This document shows positions 41,429-50,007 of a stretch of 64,000 bases of DNA, piece by piece. Origin of the DNA: Aminipila sp032051575 (GTDB lineage Bacteria > Bacillota > Clostridia > Peptostreptococcales > Anaerovoracaceae). The notes below the pieces were generated by a model. That model saw nothing but the letters and a program-made list of their open reading frames with translations, was not told where the DNA came from and did not search any database. The stretch is from positions 124,001 to 188,000 of the forward strand of contig NZ_DAMBYD010000001.1 of assembly GCF_032051575.1 (NCBI RefSeq), in the 5' to 3' direction. How positions within the stretch are numbered: position 1 is the first letter of the stretch; every line of letters begins with the position of its first letter. The position numbers and the translations under genes were made by a program.

Positions 41429-41836
41429 ATGCAAATAATGAAATATATGTTCCAACAACATGGAGATGATAGAGGACAGCTTGTTGCTTTAGAGGCATTC
41501 AAGGATATTCCTTTTGAAATAAAAAGAGTTTATTACATGTATGATACTGGGGAAGGAGTCAGGAGAGGTTTTCATGCACATAAGAAACTAAGCCAGATTC
41601 TGATTTGCATACATGGTTCTTGCAAAATACTTTTGGATAATGGCGCTGAGAAGAAGATAATCCCTCTGGAGAAGCCATATGAAGGCGTGTACGTATCAAA
41701 TGACATGTGGAGAGAAATGTATGACTTTTCCCAGGATGCAGTACTTATGGTTTTGGCGTCTGAATATTATGATGAATCTGATTATATTAGGGATTATGAT
41801 GAATTTTTAAAATATGTTGAGAAGGAGGAAAAGTAA
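41429..41836 (+). CDS. dTDP-4-keto-6-deoxyglucose 3,4-ketoisomerase (FdtA/QdtA family)
   Basis: 135 residues from ATG 41429 (GAGGAG eight bases upstream, overlapping the previous gene's stop). Small cupin of the WxcM/FdtA/QdtA type: D-D-R-G-Q-L-V-A-L-E, I-K-R-V-Y-Y-M-Y, R-G-F-H-A-H-K-K-L (metal or catalytic His pair), V-L-A-S-E-Y-Y-D-E-S-D-Y-I-R-D-Y. It moves the keto group from C4 to C3 of dTDP-4-keto-6-deoxyglucose. FdtA gives the galacto and QdtA the gluco product; the two cannot be separated by eye. Confidence 0.88.
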   Translation: MQIMKYMFQQHGDDRGQLVALEAFKDIPFEIKRVYYMYDTGEGVRRGFHAHKKLSQILICIHGSCKILLDNGAEKKIIPLEKPYEGVYVSNDMWREMYDFSQDAVLMVLASEYYDESDYIRDYDEFLKYVEKEEK

Positions 41837-41838
41837 TT

Positions 41839-42933
41839 ATGGGAGTACCATTTGTATCTTTTGAAACAATGCATAAAGAAATTGAGCTTGAAATGATAGC
41901 AAAATTCCAGGCTGTTTTTGAAAACAATGTTTTTATTAAAGGTGATGAGCTTGAAACCTTTGAAAAAAATTTTGCTGATTATTGTGGAAATAAATATTGT
42001 GTTGGATGCGCCACTGGCTTGGATGCACTTTTCCTTATATTGAAGGCATACGGATATGGTCCAGGAGATGAGGTGATTGTACCAGCTAATACATTCATTG
42101 CAACAGCGTTAGCTGTGTCTTATTGCGGAGCAACTCCTGTTCTCGTTGAGCCAGATGAAGATACCTATACTATAAATCCTTCAATAATAGAGGAAAAAAT
42201 CACCGATAAAACAAAGGCTATTATAGCGGTTCATTTATATGGCAGATGTGCAGATATGGATCCAATCTTAGATGTTGCAAAACGACATAATTTGAAGGTG
42301 ATTGAAGATGCCGCACAAGCACATGGCGCCAAGTATAAGGGAAAACGAGCAGGTAGCATTGGTAATGCTGCAGGATTTAGCTTTTATCCAGGAAAAAATC
42401 TTGGTGCTTTGGGCGATGGTGGAGCTATTGTTACGGGCGATGCAGAACTTGCAGACAAAGTAAGAACATTAGCTAATTATGGCTCAAAGGTCAAATATCA
42501 TCATGTTTATCAGGGAAACAATTCAAGACTTGACGAAATTCAGGCTAGTTTCTTGAATGTAAAGCTTAAAAAACTTGAAATGTGGAATGCGTACAGAAAG
42601 AGGGTGGCTAACTATTATTATTCAAAGATTGATAATCCTTTACTTAAATTGCCACAAATGTCTGATGAGGTTTTCGATTGTGTATGGCACCTTTTTGTAA
42701 TTCGTTCTTCAAAGAGGGATGAATTAATAGATTATCTTAATGAAATGAGCATAGGAACAACAATCCATTATCCTATTCCCATTCATATGCAAGAAGCATA
42801 CGCTGGATTAACTACTGAAAGTTTTCCGATTGCTGAAAGTTGTGCTGATGAAATTGTTAGCATTCCTATGTATTATGGAATTACAGATGAGCAGGTTGCG
42901 TATGTAATTGATGCATTAAATAGTTTTAAATAG
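41839..42933 (+). CDS. dTDP-3-amino-3,6-dideoxyhexose transaminase (FdtB/QdtB family)
   Basis: 364 residues, DegT/DnrJ/EryC1/StrS family. A-T-G-L-D-A-L at the PLP phosphate site, I-E-D-A-A-Q-A-H-G-A, F-Y-P-G-K-N-L-G-A-L-G-D-G-G with the Schiff-base lysine at about residue 185, N-Y-G-S-K-V-K-Y-H-H and N-S-R-L-D-E-I-Q-A. These features match FdtB/QdtB, which aminate the 3-keto sugar to Fuc3N or Qui3N. It begins 2 bases after the isomerase gene. The matching N-acetyltransferase may be the hexapeptide protein at 47998, since the GNAT gene nearby is interrupted. Confidence 0.9.
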   Translation: MGVPFVSFETMHKEIELEMIAKFQAVFENNVFIKGDELETFEKNFADYCGNKYCVGCATGLDALFLILKAYGYGPGDEVIVPANTFIATALAVSYCGATPVLVEPDEDTYTINPSIIEEKITDKTKAIIAVHLYGRCADMDPILDVAKRHNLKVIEDAAQAHGAKYKGKRAGSIGNAAGFSFYPGKNLGALGDGGAIVTGDAELADKVRTLANYGSKVKYHHVYQGNNSRLDEIQASFLNVKLKKLEMWNAYRKRVANYYYSKIDNPLLKLPQMSDEVFDCVWHLFVIRSSKRDELIDYLNEMSIGTTIHYPIPIHMQEAYAGLTTESFPIAESCADEIVSIPMYYGITDEQVAYVIDALNSFK

Positions 42934-42948
42934 GAGACATCGTATAAT

Positions 42949-44055
42949 ATGAAGAATTTATATTTTTTTATCGGGACTGAAGCTGAGTTGATGAAAATGT
43001 TTCGAGTTATTCAAGAGGCCAAGCAGAGAGGATATGACTGTAAGATTATTTCTAATGGTCAAAATGATATAAAAGATAGTTACTATTTAAAACTTGTCGG
43101 TGGAAAAATTGATGTTGATTTGACCAAAATGATGCCTGAAGAAAAGAAAGTAGGCAATTACCTTTCATGGTTTATTAAAACAGAACGTCTTGGAAAAAGA
43201 GTAATGATTAAGGAGAAAGAGAAAAGTTCAGGAAATTTGCTTATGATTGTTCATGGAGACACTCTTTCTACATTGATGGGAGCAAGAATTGCTCACAAAT
43301 GCGGGATAGAGTATATGCATGTTGAAAGTGGTTTGCGATCGCATAATTGGTTTTCCCCATTTCCTGAGGAAATTGATAGATACTTTTCATCTAAGAATTC
43401 GGTTATTAATTTTTGCCAGAAAGCAGAAGCAGCAGAGTATGCTGCTAAAGCGTTTAAGGGAGAGTCTGTCAATACTTTATATAATACCGGAATTGAAATT
43501 TTATATAACGCTATAAATAAAATAGAAAATGAAAAAATTCCAAGTCCTGTAGGTGGAAAGTATTTCTTAACTGCAATCCATAGGCAGGAAAATTTGATGA
43601 ATAAAAAATTTATTAAGAGTACTTTTGCAAAGATTTTTGAAATTTCAAAATCGATGAAATGTGTGTTCATTTACCATGTACAGACAGAGAATGCGCTTAA
43701 GAAGTTTGGATTATGGCAGGAGTTTGAGAACTGCGACAATATAATCAAAATACCTAGACAAGATTATGTTTCGTTTATCAATTACGTAATCAATAGTGAA
43801 TTTGTTATGGCTGATGGATGCGGAAATCAACAGGAGCTTTATTATCTTGGACAGCCTTATTTGATTATGCGTACTGCTGTTGAGGAGGATTCTGAAGGTC
43901 TTGGGTGGAATGCATTTTGCTTTAAAGGGGATTATTCAAAAATCTCTGAGTTTGTTGAACATTATAAGGACTATAAGAAGGAAAGGGTAGTTCCTAATAA
44001 ATTGCCAAGCAATATTATTATGGATGCAGTAGATGAATACTGTGGAAGGAAGTAG
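42949..44055 (+). CDS. Divergent UDP-N-acetylglucosamine 2-epimerase family protein
   Basis: 368 residues, GT-B-like epimerase fold. Family marks: V-H-G-D-T-L-S-T-L-M-G-A, H-V-E-S-G-L-R-S...F-P-E-E-I-D-R, L-T-A-I-H-R-Q-E-N and D-G-C-G-N-Q-Q-E-L-Y-Y-L-G-Q-P. Several normally invariant positions differ: the N-terminal G-T-R-P-E is G-T-E-A-E, and the usual D-S-G-G-I-Q-E-E is D-G-C-G-N-Q-Q-E. It may be a hydrolysing or non-GlcNAc epimerase, or one acting on another UDP/dTDP-amino sugar. Part of the operon; AGGAGACA upstream. Confidence 0.75.
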   Translation: MKNLYFFIGTEAELMKMFRVIQEAKQRGYDCKIISNGQNDIKDSYYLKLVGGKIDVDLTKMMPEEKKVGNYLSWFIKTERLGKRVMIKEKEKSSGNLLMIVHGDTLSTLMGARIAHKCGIEYMHVESGLRSHNWFSPFPEEIDRYFSSKNSVINFCQKAEAAEYAAKAFKGESVNTLYNTGIEILYNAINKIENEKIPSPVGGKYFLTAIHRQENLMNKKFIKSTFAKIFEISKSMKCVFIYHVQTENALKKFGLWQEFENCDNIIKIPRQDYVSFINYVINSEFVMADGCGNQQELYYLGQPYLIMRTAVEEDSEGLGWNAFCFKGDYSKISEFVEHYKDYKKERVVPNKLPSNIIMDAVDEYCGRK

Positions 44056-44061
44056 TAGAAA

Positions 44062-44538
44062 TTGAAGGTAAGAGAGTTAGAGAGCAAAGATGCAGTATTA
44101 ATGCTTGAACGGATGTATGATGATTCGGTTACACATGATTTAAAAACTGATTTTGCTTCTAAGACCTTAGAAGATTTTCAAAACTTCATAGTTAAGTGAA
44201 TTCGCGAAACGGACCTTAATTATGCAATTACAGAAGATATTAATGATGAATATTTAGGAACATTTAGTTTAAAACATATTCAAAATGGTAATGCTGAATT
44301 TGCATTTGCCATAAGGAAGAGGATCATCGGTAGAGGGATCCCTTTAGAAACTATGCAAGAGATTATAAGAGTGACTTTTGAGGAAAAGAGTATAAACAAA
44401 GTTTTTGGTGTGTTGTATCTCCTCAAAATAAAGGAGCCTGTAAGATTTTATTATAAAAATGGATATGCCCGTGATGATTCGTACAAGGTATTAGCAAAAA
44501 ACTTTTACGCATCAGATGAAATTAATAAATACATTTAA
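44062..44538 (+). pseudogene. GNAT N-acetyltransferase gene interrupted by an in-frame TGA
   Basis: From TTG 44062 (AAGGAAG upstream) one frame of 159 codons runs to TAA 44538, broken only by TGA at 44197-44199 (codon 46). Conceptual translation reads as a GNAT enzyme: N-terminal V-R-E-L-E-S-K-D-A, then Y-A-I-T-E-D-I-N-D-E-Y-L-G-T-F-S-L-K, I-G-R-G-I-P-L-E-T-M at the acetyl-CoA loop, N-K-V-F-G-V-L-Y and R-F-Y-Y-K-N-G-Y. It would plausibly N-acetylate the adjacent pathway's amino sugar. The simplest view is a recent nonsense mutation (TGG to TGA); readthrough is possible. Confidence 0.82.
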
Positions 44539-44558
44539 ATAACTTGGAGGGCAAGAAA

Positions 44559-45506
44559 ATGCAAGATAAGATAAGTATTGTTGTGCCTTGCTATAATGAA
44601 GAAGCAGTATTAAATGATTTTTACAAAGAGATAACAAATACAATAGCGGTTTTGATGAAGCATACAAATTATGAGGTTATTTTTGTGGATGACGGATCGA
44701 AGGATGAAACTGCAAAAATAATTGAGCGATTTTCAAAAGAAGATAGCCATATTGAATTTGTTTCGTTCTCTAGAAATTTTGGTAAAGAAAGCGCAATGTA
44801 TGCTGGTCTTAAATATGCTAGTGGAGATTATACAGTAATTATGGATGCCGATCTTCAGCATTCACCGAAGTACATTCCGGAAATGTATCAAATTATGCAG
44901 ACTGGCAATTATGATATGGTTGCTACAAGGCGAAAAAGGCGAGGAACCGAGCCAAAGTTTAGTTCTTTTTGTAGTGAATTTTTTTACAAATTTATGAATA
45001 AAATCTCCGGAATTAATATGGGAGATAATGCAATGGACTATAGAATGTTTAATAAAAAGGCAAAACAGGCTATCGTTGATTTGACTGAATATAACCGTTT
45101 TTCAAAAGGAATCTTTGAATGGATAGGATTTAGAACTCATTGGATTAAAATAGAGATAAATGATCGTACTGCAGGAGAATCAAAGTGGTCCTTTAGAAAA
45201 TTACTTGAATATGCGATAGAAGGCTGTGTAGCTTACTCAACGTTGCCGCTGCATCTATCCTCCTTATTTGGACTTATTTTTTGCTTCATAGCATTCATTA
45301 TGATTATTGTTATGGTTATACAAACAATTGTTTTGGGCAGTGCCGGTTCTGGATATGCTACAATAATATGTTTAATTCTATTGATTGGAGGCATTCAATT
45401 ATTCTGCATAGGAATATTGGGTCAATATCTTGCAAAAGATTATCTTGAAAATAAAAAGAGACCGATTTTCTTGGTTCAAAAATCAAGCAAGGAAGAAAAT
45501 GAATAG
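44559..45506 (+). CDS. GtrB/ArnC-like polyprenyl-phosphate glycosyltransferase
   Basis: 315 residues from ATG 44559 (GGAGGG eight bases upstream; the in-frame TTG 15 bases earlier is within that site). GT2 domain with V-V-P-C-Y-N-E-E, V-D-D-G-S-K-D-E-T, D-A-D-L-Q-H-S-P and the conserved R-T-A-G-E-S-K-W, then two C-terminal membrane helices. Such enzymes charge undecaprenyl phosphate with a sugar used outside the membrane by a GT-C enzyme; the membrane protein at 39894 is a candidate partner. Confidence 0.9.
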   Translation: MQDKISIVVPCYNEEAVLNDFYKEITNTIAVLMKHTNYEVIFVDDGSKDETAKIIERFSKEDSHIEFVSFSRNFGKESAMYAGLKYASGDYTVIMDADLQHSPKYIPEMYQIMQTGNYDMVATRRKRRGTEPKFSSFCSEFFYKFMNKISGINMGDNAMDYRMFNKKAKQAIVDLTEYNRFSKGIFEWIGFRTHWIKIEINDRTAGESKWSFRKLLEYAIEGCVAYSTLPLHLSSLFGLIFCFIAFIMIIVMVIQTIVLGSAGSGYATIICLILLIGGIQLFCIGILGQYLAKDYLENKKRPIFLVQKSSKEENE

Positions 45507-46758
45507 TATGGAGAGAAAAGATAATAAATTTCTACAGGCAAGTATAATACTATTTGGCTTAAATATTATGGCAAGTGCACTTAATTATTTATGCCAGCTT
45601 GTTATGGCGAGAGTGCTGTCTGTAGAATCTTATGGAACGATAAATACAATCTTTTCATTTATGATGATAGTTGCAGTGCCTGGAGCTACATTAACCATGG
45701 TAGTAGCTAAGTATTATGCGGGTGATAATCATTTATGTGATAAGAGACTTTATTTAAAGAAACAATTAAGGGTAGTATTGGGACTTACGGCAATTGCAGC
45801 GATTGCTTTGCTATGCACTCTGAAATTATTTTCAAGGCTATTATTAATAAATGATCATTTCGTTTTGATAATGGCCTTTTTTCTTGCAGCCTTTGGATAT
45901 TTTCAGCCATTGTATTCTGGTGTGTTTTCTGGAAATAAATGCTTTATTTTAGTTGGAATTTATTCAATGTTTATTCCGTTATACAAATTGTTAGCAGTTG
46001 GCGGGGCATATTTATATTCAAAAGAAGATAAAATCAGATTATGTGTAGTCCTTATCATCCTGATTCTAGGTGTTATTATTACTGCACTATATGGTCATTT
46101 TAAGTCTTACAATATCCTAGGTAAGGATTCTGTTACTCAAGTGTATAAAGAGAGATTATACACTAGGGAAGACCTAAATGCGTTGTTCTTAAATATTAGT
46201 CTGATGTTGTATATGAATATTGACTTACTTTCGGTACGATATTATGGGGATGAGACAGAGAGCGGTCTATATAGTTCAGTCTTGCTTTTTGGGAGAATAA
46301 TATATTATTTTGCAACAACACTAGGTACAATTCTTTTGCCTTCAGTAGCAGATGCCACCATGACAGAAAAAGAACGCAAGAAAACTTTGAAAAAAGCATT
46401 AATTCTTATGATTAGTTTTGCAGCGATAAGTATGGTGCCTATTAATCTGTTTAAAGATACTTTTATTAAATTTCTTTATGGAGTGGGCTATTTAGAAGCA
46501 GATAAATACGTAATTTACGTAAGCATTATATGTTTATCGTTAAGTATTTACACAATAATGGTAAATTATGTTGTTGGAGTTGGTAAAACAAAGAATGCAG
46601 CCATTATTATGTTGATAGTAGACATTCTTTTGCTTGGTAGTGTTGCAGTACTTCATAGTGTAACACATATCCTTTTAGCAATAGGAATAATTGGCATTAT
46701 AGGTGCCATAGCAATATATTTAGGGGAGAAGATGGTAGGAAATAATAAAAAAATATAG
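45499..46758 (+). CDS. Oligosaccharide flippase (Wzx-like, MOP superfamily)
   Basis: 419 residues from ATG 45499, overlapping the preceding gene by 8 bases, with AAGGAAG upstream. About 12-14 membrane helices; the N-terminal A-S-I-I-L-F-G-L-N-I-M...L-V-M-A-R-V-L-S-V-E-S-Y-G pattern is that of polysaccharide-export (Polysacc_synt) flippases. With Wzm/Wzt present for the main chain, this one may flip a short lipid-linked unit such as a side chain or a second glycan. It is the last intact gene before the decayed region. Confidence 0.85.
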   Translation: MNSMERKDNKFLQASIILFGLNIMASALNYLCQLVMARVLSVESYGTINTIFSFMMIVAVPGATLTMVVAKYYAGDNHLCDKRLYLKKQLRVVLGLTAIAAIALLCTLKLFSRLLLINDHFVLIMAFFLAAFGYFQPLYSGVFSGNKCFILVGIYSMFIPLYKLLAVGGAYLYSKEDKIRLCVVLIILILGVIITALYGHFKSYNILGKDSVTQVYKERLYTREDLNALFLNISLMLYMNIDLLSVRYYGDETESGLYSSVLLFGRIIYYFATTLGTILLPSVADATMTEKERKKTLKKALILMISFAAISMVPINLFKDTFIKFLYGVGYLEADKYVIYVSIICLSLSIYTIMVNYVVGVGKTKNAAIIMLIVDILLLGSVAVLHSVTHILLAIGIIGIIGAIAIYLGEKMVGNNKKI

Positions 46759-47997
46759 TAGTTTCAATTTTTACCGTGTACTAAATACGATATGGATTTT
46801 GTTGTTTCATGCCAAGATACAGTATGGTTTTACTGTTGAAATAGAATTTATCGACAAATTGATAAGTTTATGCGCAGTAGGAGTTACAAATTTTAAAGTT
46901 TTATAGGGGTCTTTTTAAGAATGAAATAAGTTTGGCGCTTTTATATCGAGTTACTGATTTTAAGCAGTTGATAGAAATATTACCAATAGAACTAACCTTG
47001 ACACACAGACATGGTTTGCACCTTTTATGCTTGGATTTTTATTTAATGATAAACTGGTAGTTTCTTAGTGTCCTACTATTTCTATATACGATTTTTCCGT
47101 AATAAATATCATTTACAATATGAAAGTTAATAACCATTGGATAATGATTTTTATTATTGTTGTGATGGCAGTTATTTGATCATTTTATCCATACTATTTA
47201 TCTATAAATATTGGGGGATATATTTTTAAGTTATTATACAAATCCTCTTTTGAGAATTCTGGAATTTATTGTTTAAGTAGTGATGGCAGATATAACGAAT
47301 AAAGCTGAAAACCAAATGAAATTATCCCAGCGCCAACGTGCGTTTGTGCACTGAGTATTCTTGTATATAGAAAAACAAGCGTTGGATGAGTCCTGTCGAA
47401 TACAGACTTCATCTTAGAGTTCCATAAAGAAATAGCGTAGCAGTAAAAAACTACTACGTTACAAAGTCTAACTTTAAGGGGTCGCCTCATAGATGCCCTG
47501 AATGTTTTTTTATAACATATATTATTTATGTGAAAATTTGGTTGCAGTATTCCTATTACTTACAGTGATAATGCAATCGTGATGAAGTGTTATGAGCAAT
47601 TATTATTCAAAGTATTTGAATTAATTGGATGGAGGTAAAAACATGAAAGTAAATGCTACAGAATTGGCGAATAGAATTGTTGAAATTTGCGGCGGCTATA
47701 ATTCTGCACTATATCTTACTTAATCATAGAAAACTTACTGTCAACATGATTGTATTTAGCACACCGGTGTTAATATACTCGCATATAGTTAAATTTTATG
47801 GCAATTTGTCTCAGTGGCAAATTTATGAGAACTGGTATTTGTTGGAACCCTAAGAGGGGCTGTAGGAATGATTGTAGGTGTTCTTGATATGATGTTGTTA
47901 ATAAATTATCAATTCAAGGAAGGGTGCCGATGGTTATCTGTTGATATTACTATATTGAGCTTACTAATAATAGGAGCAGAAAGGATGGTGGCATAAG
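46759..47997 (+). pseudogene. Decayed region with remnants of a membrane acyltransferase-like gene
   Basis: There is no intact gene in about 1.2 kb. Fragments in several frames look like one or two degraded multi-helix membrane proteins: T-W-F-A-P-F-M-L-G-F-L-F-N-D near 47000, N-W-R-I-E-L-L-K-F-A-A-A-I near 47660 (similar to the N-terminus of acyltransferase 3 proteins), and R-G-A-V-G-M-I-V-G-V-L-D-M near 47860, separated by stops and frameshifts. A segment around 47270-47490 differs in composition and carries a CGTAG/CTACG hairpin (47440-47465); it may be an insertion-sequence remnant, but I cannot identify a family. Confidence 0.5.
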
Positions 47998-48822
47998 ATG
48001 GCGTATAGCATAGCAAAAAATGTAATTATCGGTGAGAATGTAAAAATTGGCGAAAACGTTACAATAAAAGCCGGATGTATCTTGGAAGATAATATTGTGC
48101 TTGGAGACAATGTTTACGTTGATTTTGGAACGATTATCCACAGCAATGTAACAATAGATGAAAACAGTACAATAGGTGCGCGATGCATACTTGGTGAATA
48201 CATAGTTGATTTTTACGAGGATAGAGTAAATAAGGTTCATCCGTTGCATATTGGCAAAGAATCACTTATTAGAAGTGAAAATATTATATATGGTGATAAT
48301 ATTTTTGGAGATTATTTACAGACTGGTCATAGAGTAACCATACGTGAAAAGACCAAAATTGGCTCACATGTGCGTATAGGAACCCTGTCTGATATTCAGG
48401 GACATTGTGAAATCCAAGATTATGTAAATATGCATAGTAACGTTCATATAGGAATGCACAGTGTTGTAAAGAAATATGCATGGATTTTCCCTTACGTAGT
48501 ACTGACTAATGATCCTAATCCACCATCAAATTCTTTAATGGGAGTTACTGTGGAGGAATTTGCAATCATTGCTACAGGATCAGTGGTACTTCCTGGAAAA
48601 GTGATTGGTAATGGGGCACTGGTAGGAGCTGGTTCTGTTGTAACAAAGGATATTACAGAAGATGCGATTGCTGTAGGCAATCCTGCAAAGGAACATGGAA
48701 AAACAGAGAAACTAAGAGATGCCACTACCGGAGAACAGGTATATCCGTGGAGATATACATTTGACAGAGGTATGCCATGGGAAGGCATCGGATATGATAA
48801 ATGGAATAAGGAGAACAAGTAA
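47998..48822 (+). CDS. Left-handed beta-helix (hexapeptide) sugar N-acyltransferase
   Basis: 274 residues with long runs of the hexapeptide pattern (I-G-E-N-V-K, I-G-E-N-V-T, L-G-D-N-V-Y, I-D-E-N-S-T, I-G-A-R...), the left-handed beta-helix of LpxD/PglD/QdtC-type acetyltransferases, and a loop Y-V-V-L-T-N-D-P-N-P-P-S-N-S with the usual T-N-D motif. Similar in build to QdtC/FdtC, which acetylate dTDP-3-amino-3,6-dideoxyhexoses; with fdtA/fdtB-type genes 5 kb upstream this is its most likely role. It is intact among decayed neighbours and has AGAAAGG about 20 bases upstream. Confidence 0.85.
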   Translation: MAYSIAKNVIIGENVKIGENVTIKAGCILEDNIVLGDNVYVDFGTIIHSNVTIDENSTIGARCILGEYIVDFYEDRVNKVHPLHIGKESLIRSENIIYGDNIFGDYLQTGHRVTIREKTKIGSHVRIGTLSDIQGHCEIQDYVNMHSNVHIGMHSVVKKYAWIFPYVVLTNDPNPPSNSLMGVTVEEFAIIATGSVVLPGKVIGNGALVGAGSVVTKDITEDAIAVGNPAKEHGKTEKLRDATTGEQVYPWRYTFDRGMPWEGIGYDKWNKENK

Positions 48823-48835
48823 AGGGACAAAATTA

Positions 48836-49863
48836 TGCCAAATCGCCTTGACAGAAGCTTTTACCAGCATCAGGAGGAGTTCGGAGCAAAGAAATTATAT
48901 AACTTATGTTAAAGCTAAGGCTGTTGTTTTGGCTACAGGGTGCAGGGAACGGGGCAGAGGTAATCTTGGAATACTAGGAACAAGGGCAGCAGGAATTTTT
49001 ACTGCAGGTACAGCACAGGCGCTTATAAATTCAAAAAATTTAATGCCTGGTAAAAAAGTTGTAATTGTGGGCTCTGGTGACATTGGTCTTATTATGGCAC
49101 GTAGGCTTACTTTAGAGGGCGTAGAGGTTATTTGCGTAATAGAAAACAAAATACTTATGGAGGTCTAAAACAAAACATAAAGCAATGTTTGGAGGACGTT
49201 AATATTTCATTATCCACTAATACTGTTATTGCAAATATTTATGGAAAGACAAGGGTTTCTGGGGTTGATGTTGTAAAAGTTGAGAATGGACAAATTGTAG
49301 GACAAGTAAGCCATATTACTTGTGATACCATAATTATTTCAGCAGATCTTATTCCAGAAGATAGTATTTTAAAAACGAAAAAAGATAGTATTTTTGTTTG
49401 CAAAAATGCACTTTTTGTCCATGGGCTAGTTGATGATGTATCCAATAGTGGTGAAGAAGTAGCTGCAGAGATAAAATCATATTTAAGTGGAGATTATAAA
49501 AAGCTTGAGATGTCAAAATATATAGCTAAAAATATACTTCAAACAAGAAAAGCACAAGCGGAGTTTCTATATAACAAGAAGCTCGAAGAAGTAAAATATA
49601 AAGATTTAGGTACTATTACTTGCATAAAGTGTCCAAACGGGTGTGAGATAGGCAAATTGTTTAACGGTGGTAAATGCGATAAAGGAGCTGAGTATGCTAA
49701 AGAAGAGCTAGCTAATTCGTCTAGAGTGTTGACTTCTTCCATTAAGGTGGTTGGTGGAGAACATCAATTGATAAGCGTAAATACGACAGCCCCAATACCT
49801 AAAAGTATGCTTTCAGAAGGAATGAGAATCCTTAAGGACATTGTTATTGAAGCACCGGTGTAG
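48836..49863 (+). pseudogene. Broken FAD-dependent oxidoreductase (GlpB-like) joined to a DUF1667 domain
   Basis: The 5' part is missing. The frame from ~48836 to 49168 reads V-V-L-A-T-G-C-R-E-R-G-R-G, G-T-R-A-A-G-I-F-T-A-G-T-A-Q and V-V-I-V-G-S-G-D-I-G-L-I (second dinucleotide fold), then a frameshift near 49145-49165 moves the sequence into the frame ending at 49863 (N-I-K-Q-C-L-E-D, L-I-P-E-D). After the FAD-protein end comes a DUF1667-like domain with C-I-K-C-P-N-G-C-E-I and K-C-D-K-G-A-E-Y-A cysteine motifs. In Clostridia these are two separate genes next to a GlpA-like glycerol-3-phosphate dehydrogenase; here a fused, frameshifted remnant is left. Confidence 0.8.
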
Positions 49864-49928
49864 TGTGAGTTATCTTAGAAGATTTTATTGTAGAAGGAGT
49901 TAAGTTAATAGCAACAGTGTAAAATATA

Positions 49929-49956
49929 GTGGCAAGTGTATGCTTGTCGCTTTTTG
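49929..49956 (+). terminator. Terminator after the oxidoreductase remnant
   Basis: GTGGCAAG (49929-49936) pairs, with two G-U pairs, to CTTGTCGC (49943-49950) and is followed by five T residues. Confidence 0.65.
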
Positions 49957-49972
49957 GGTTCTATGGTAAAAT
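49944..49972 (+). promoter_or_regulatory. Promoter of the DUF368 gene
   Basis: TTGTCG (49944-49949), a 17-base spacer and TAAAAT (49967-49972), about 36 bases before the ATG; the -35 overlaps the terminator stem. Confidence 0.45.
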
Positions 49973-50007
49973 TATATACATTAAAGAGATAACAAAGGGG
50001 AATTTAG

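Noticed and set aside
47266..47490. Minus-strand 74-codon frame
   Set aside because: Lies in a decayed region, has no recognisable domain or ribosome site. An insertion-sequence origin was considered but could not be shown.
47643..47723. Short plus frame M-K-V-N-A-T-E-L-A-N-R-I-V-E-I-C-G-G resembling the start of a PTS EIIB domain, with a good ribosome site
   Set aside because: Only 26 codons and in another frame to the acyltransferase-like fragment; the resemblance is too short to call.
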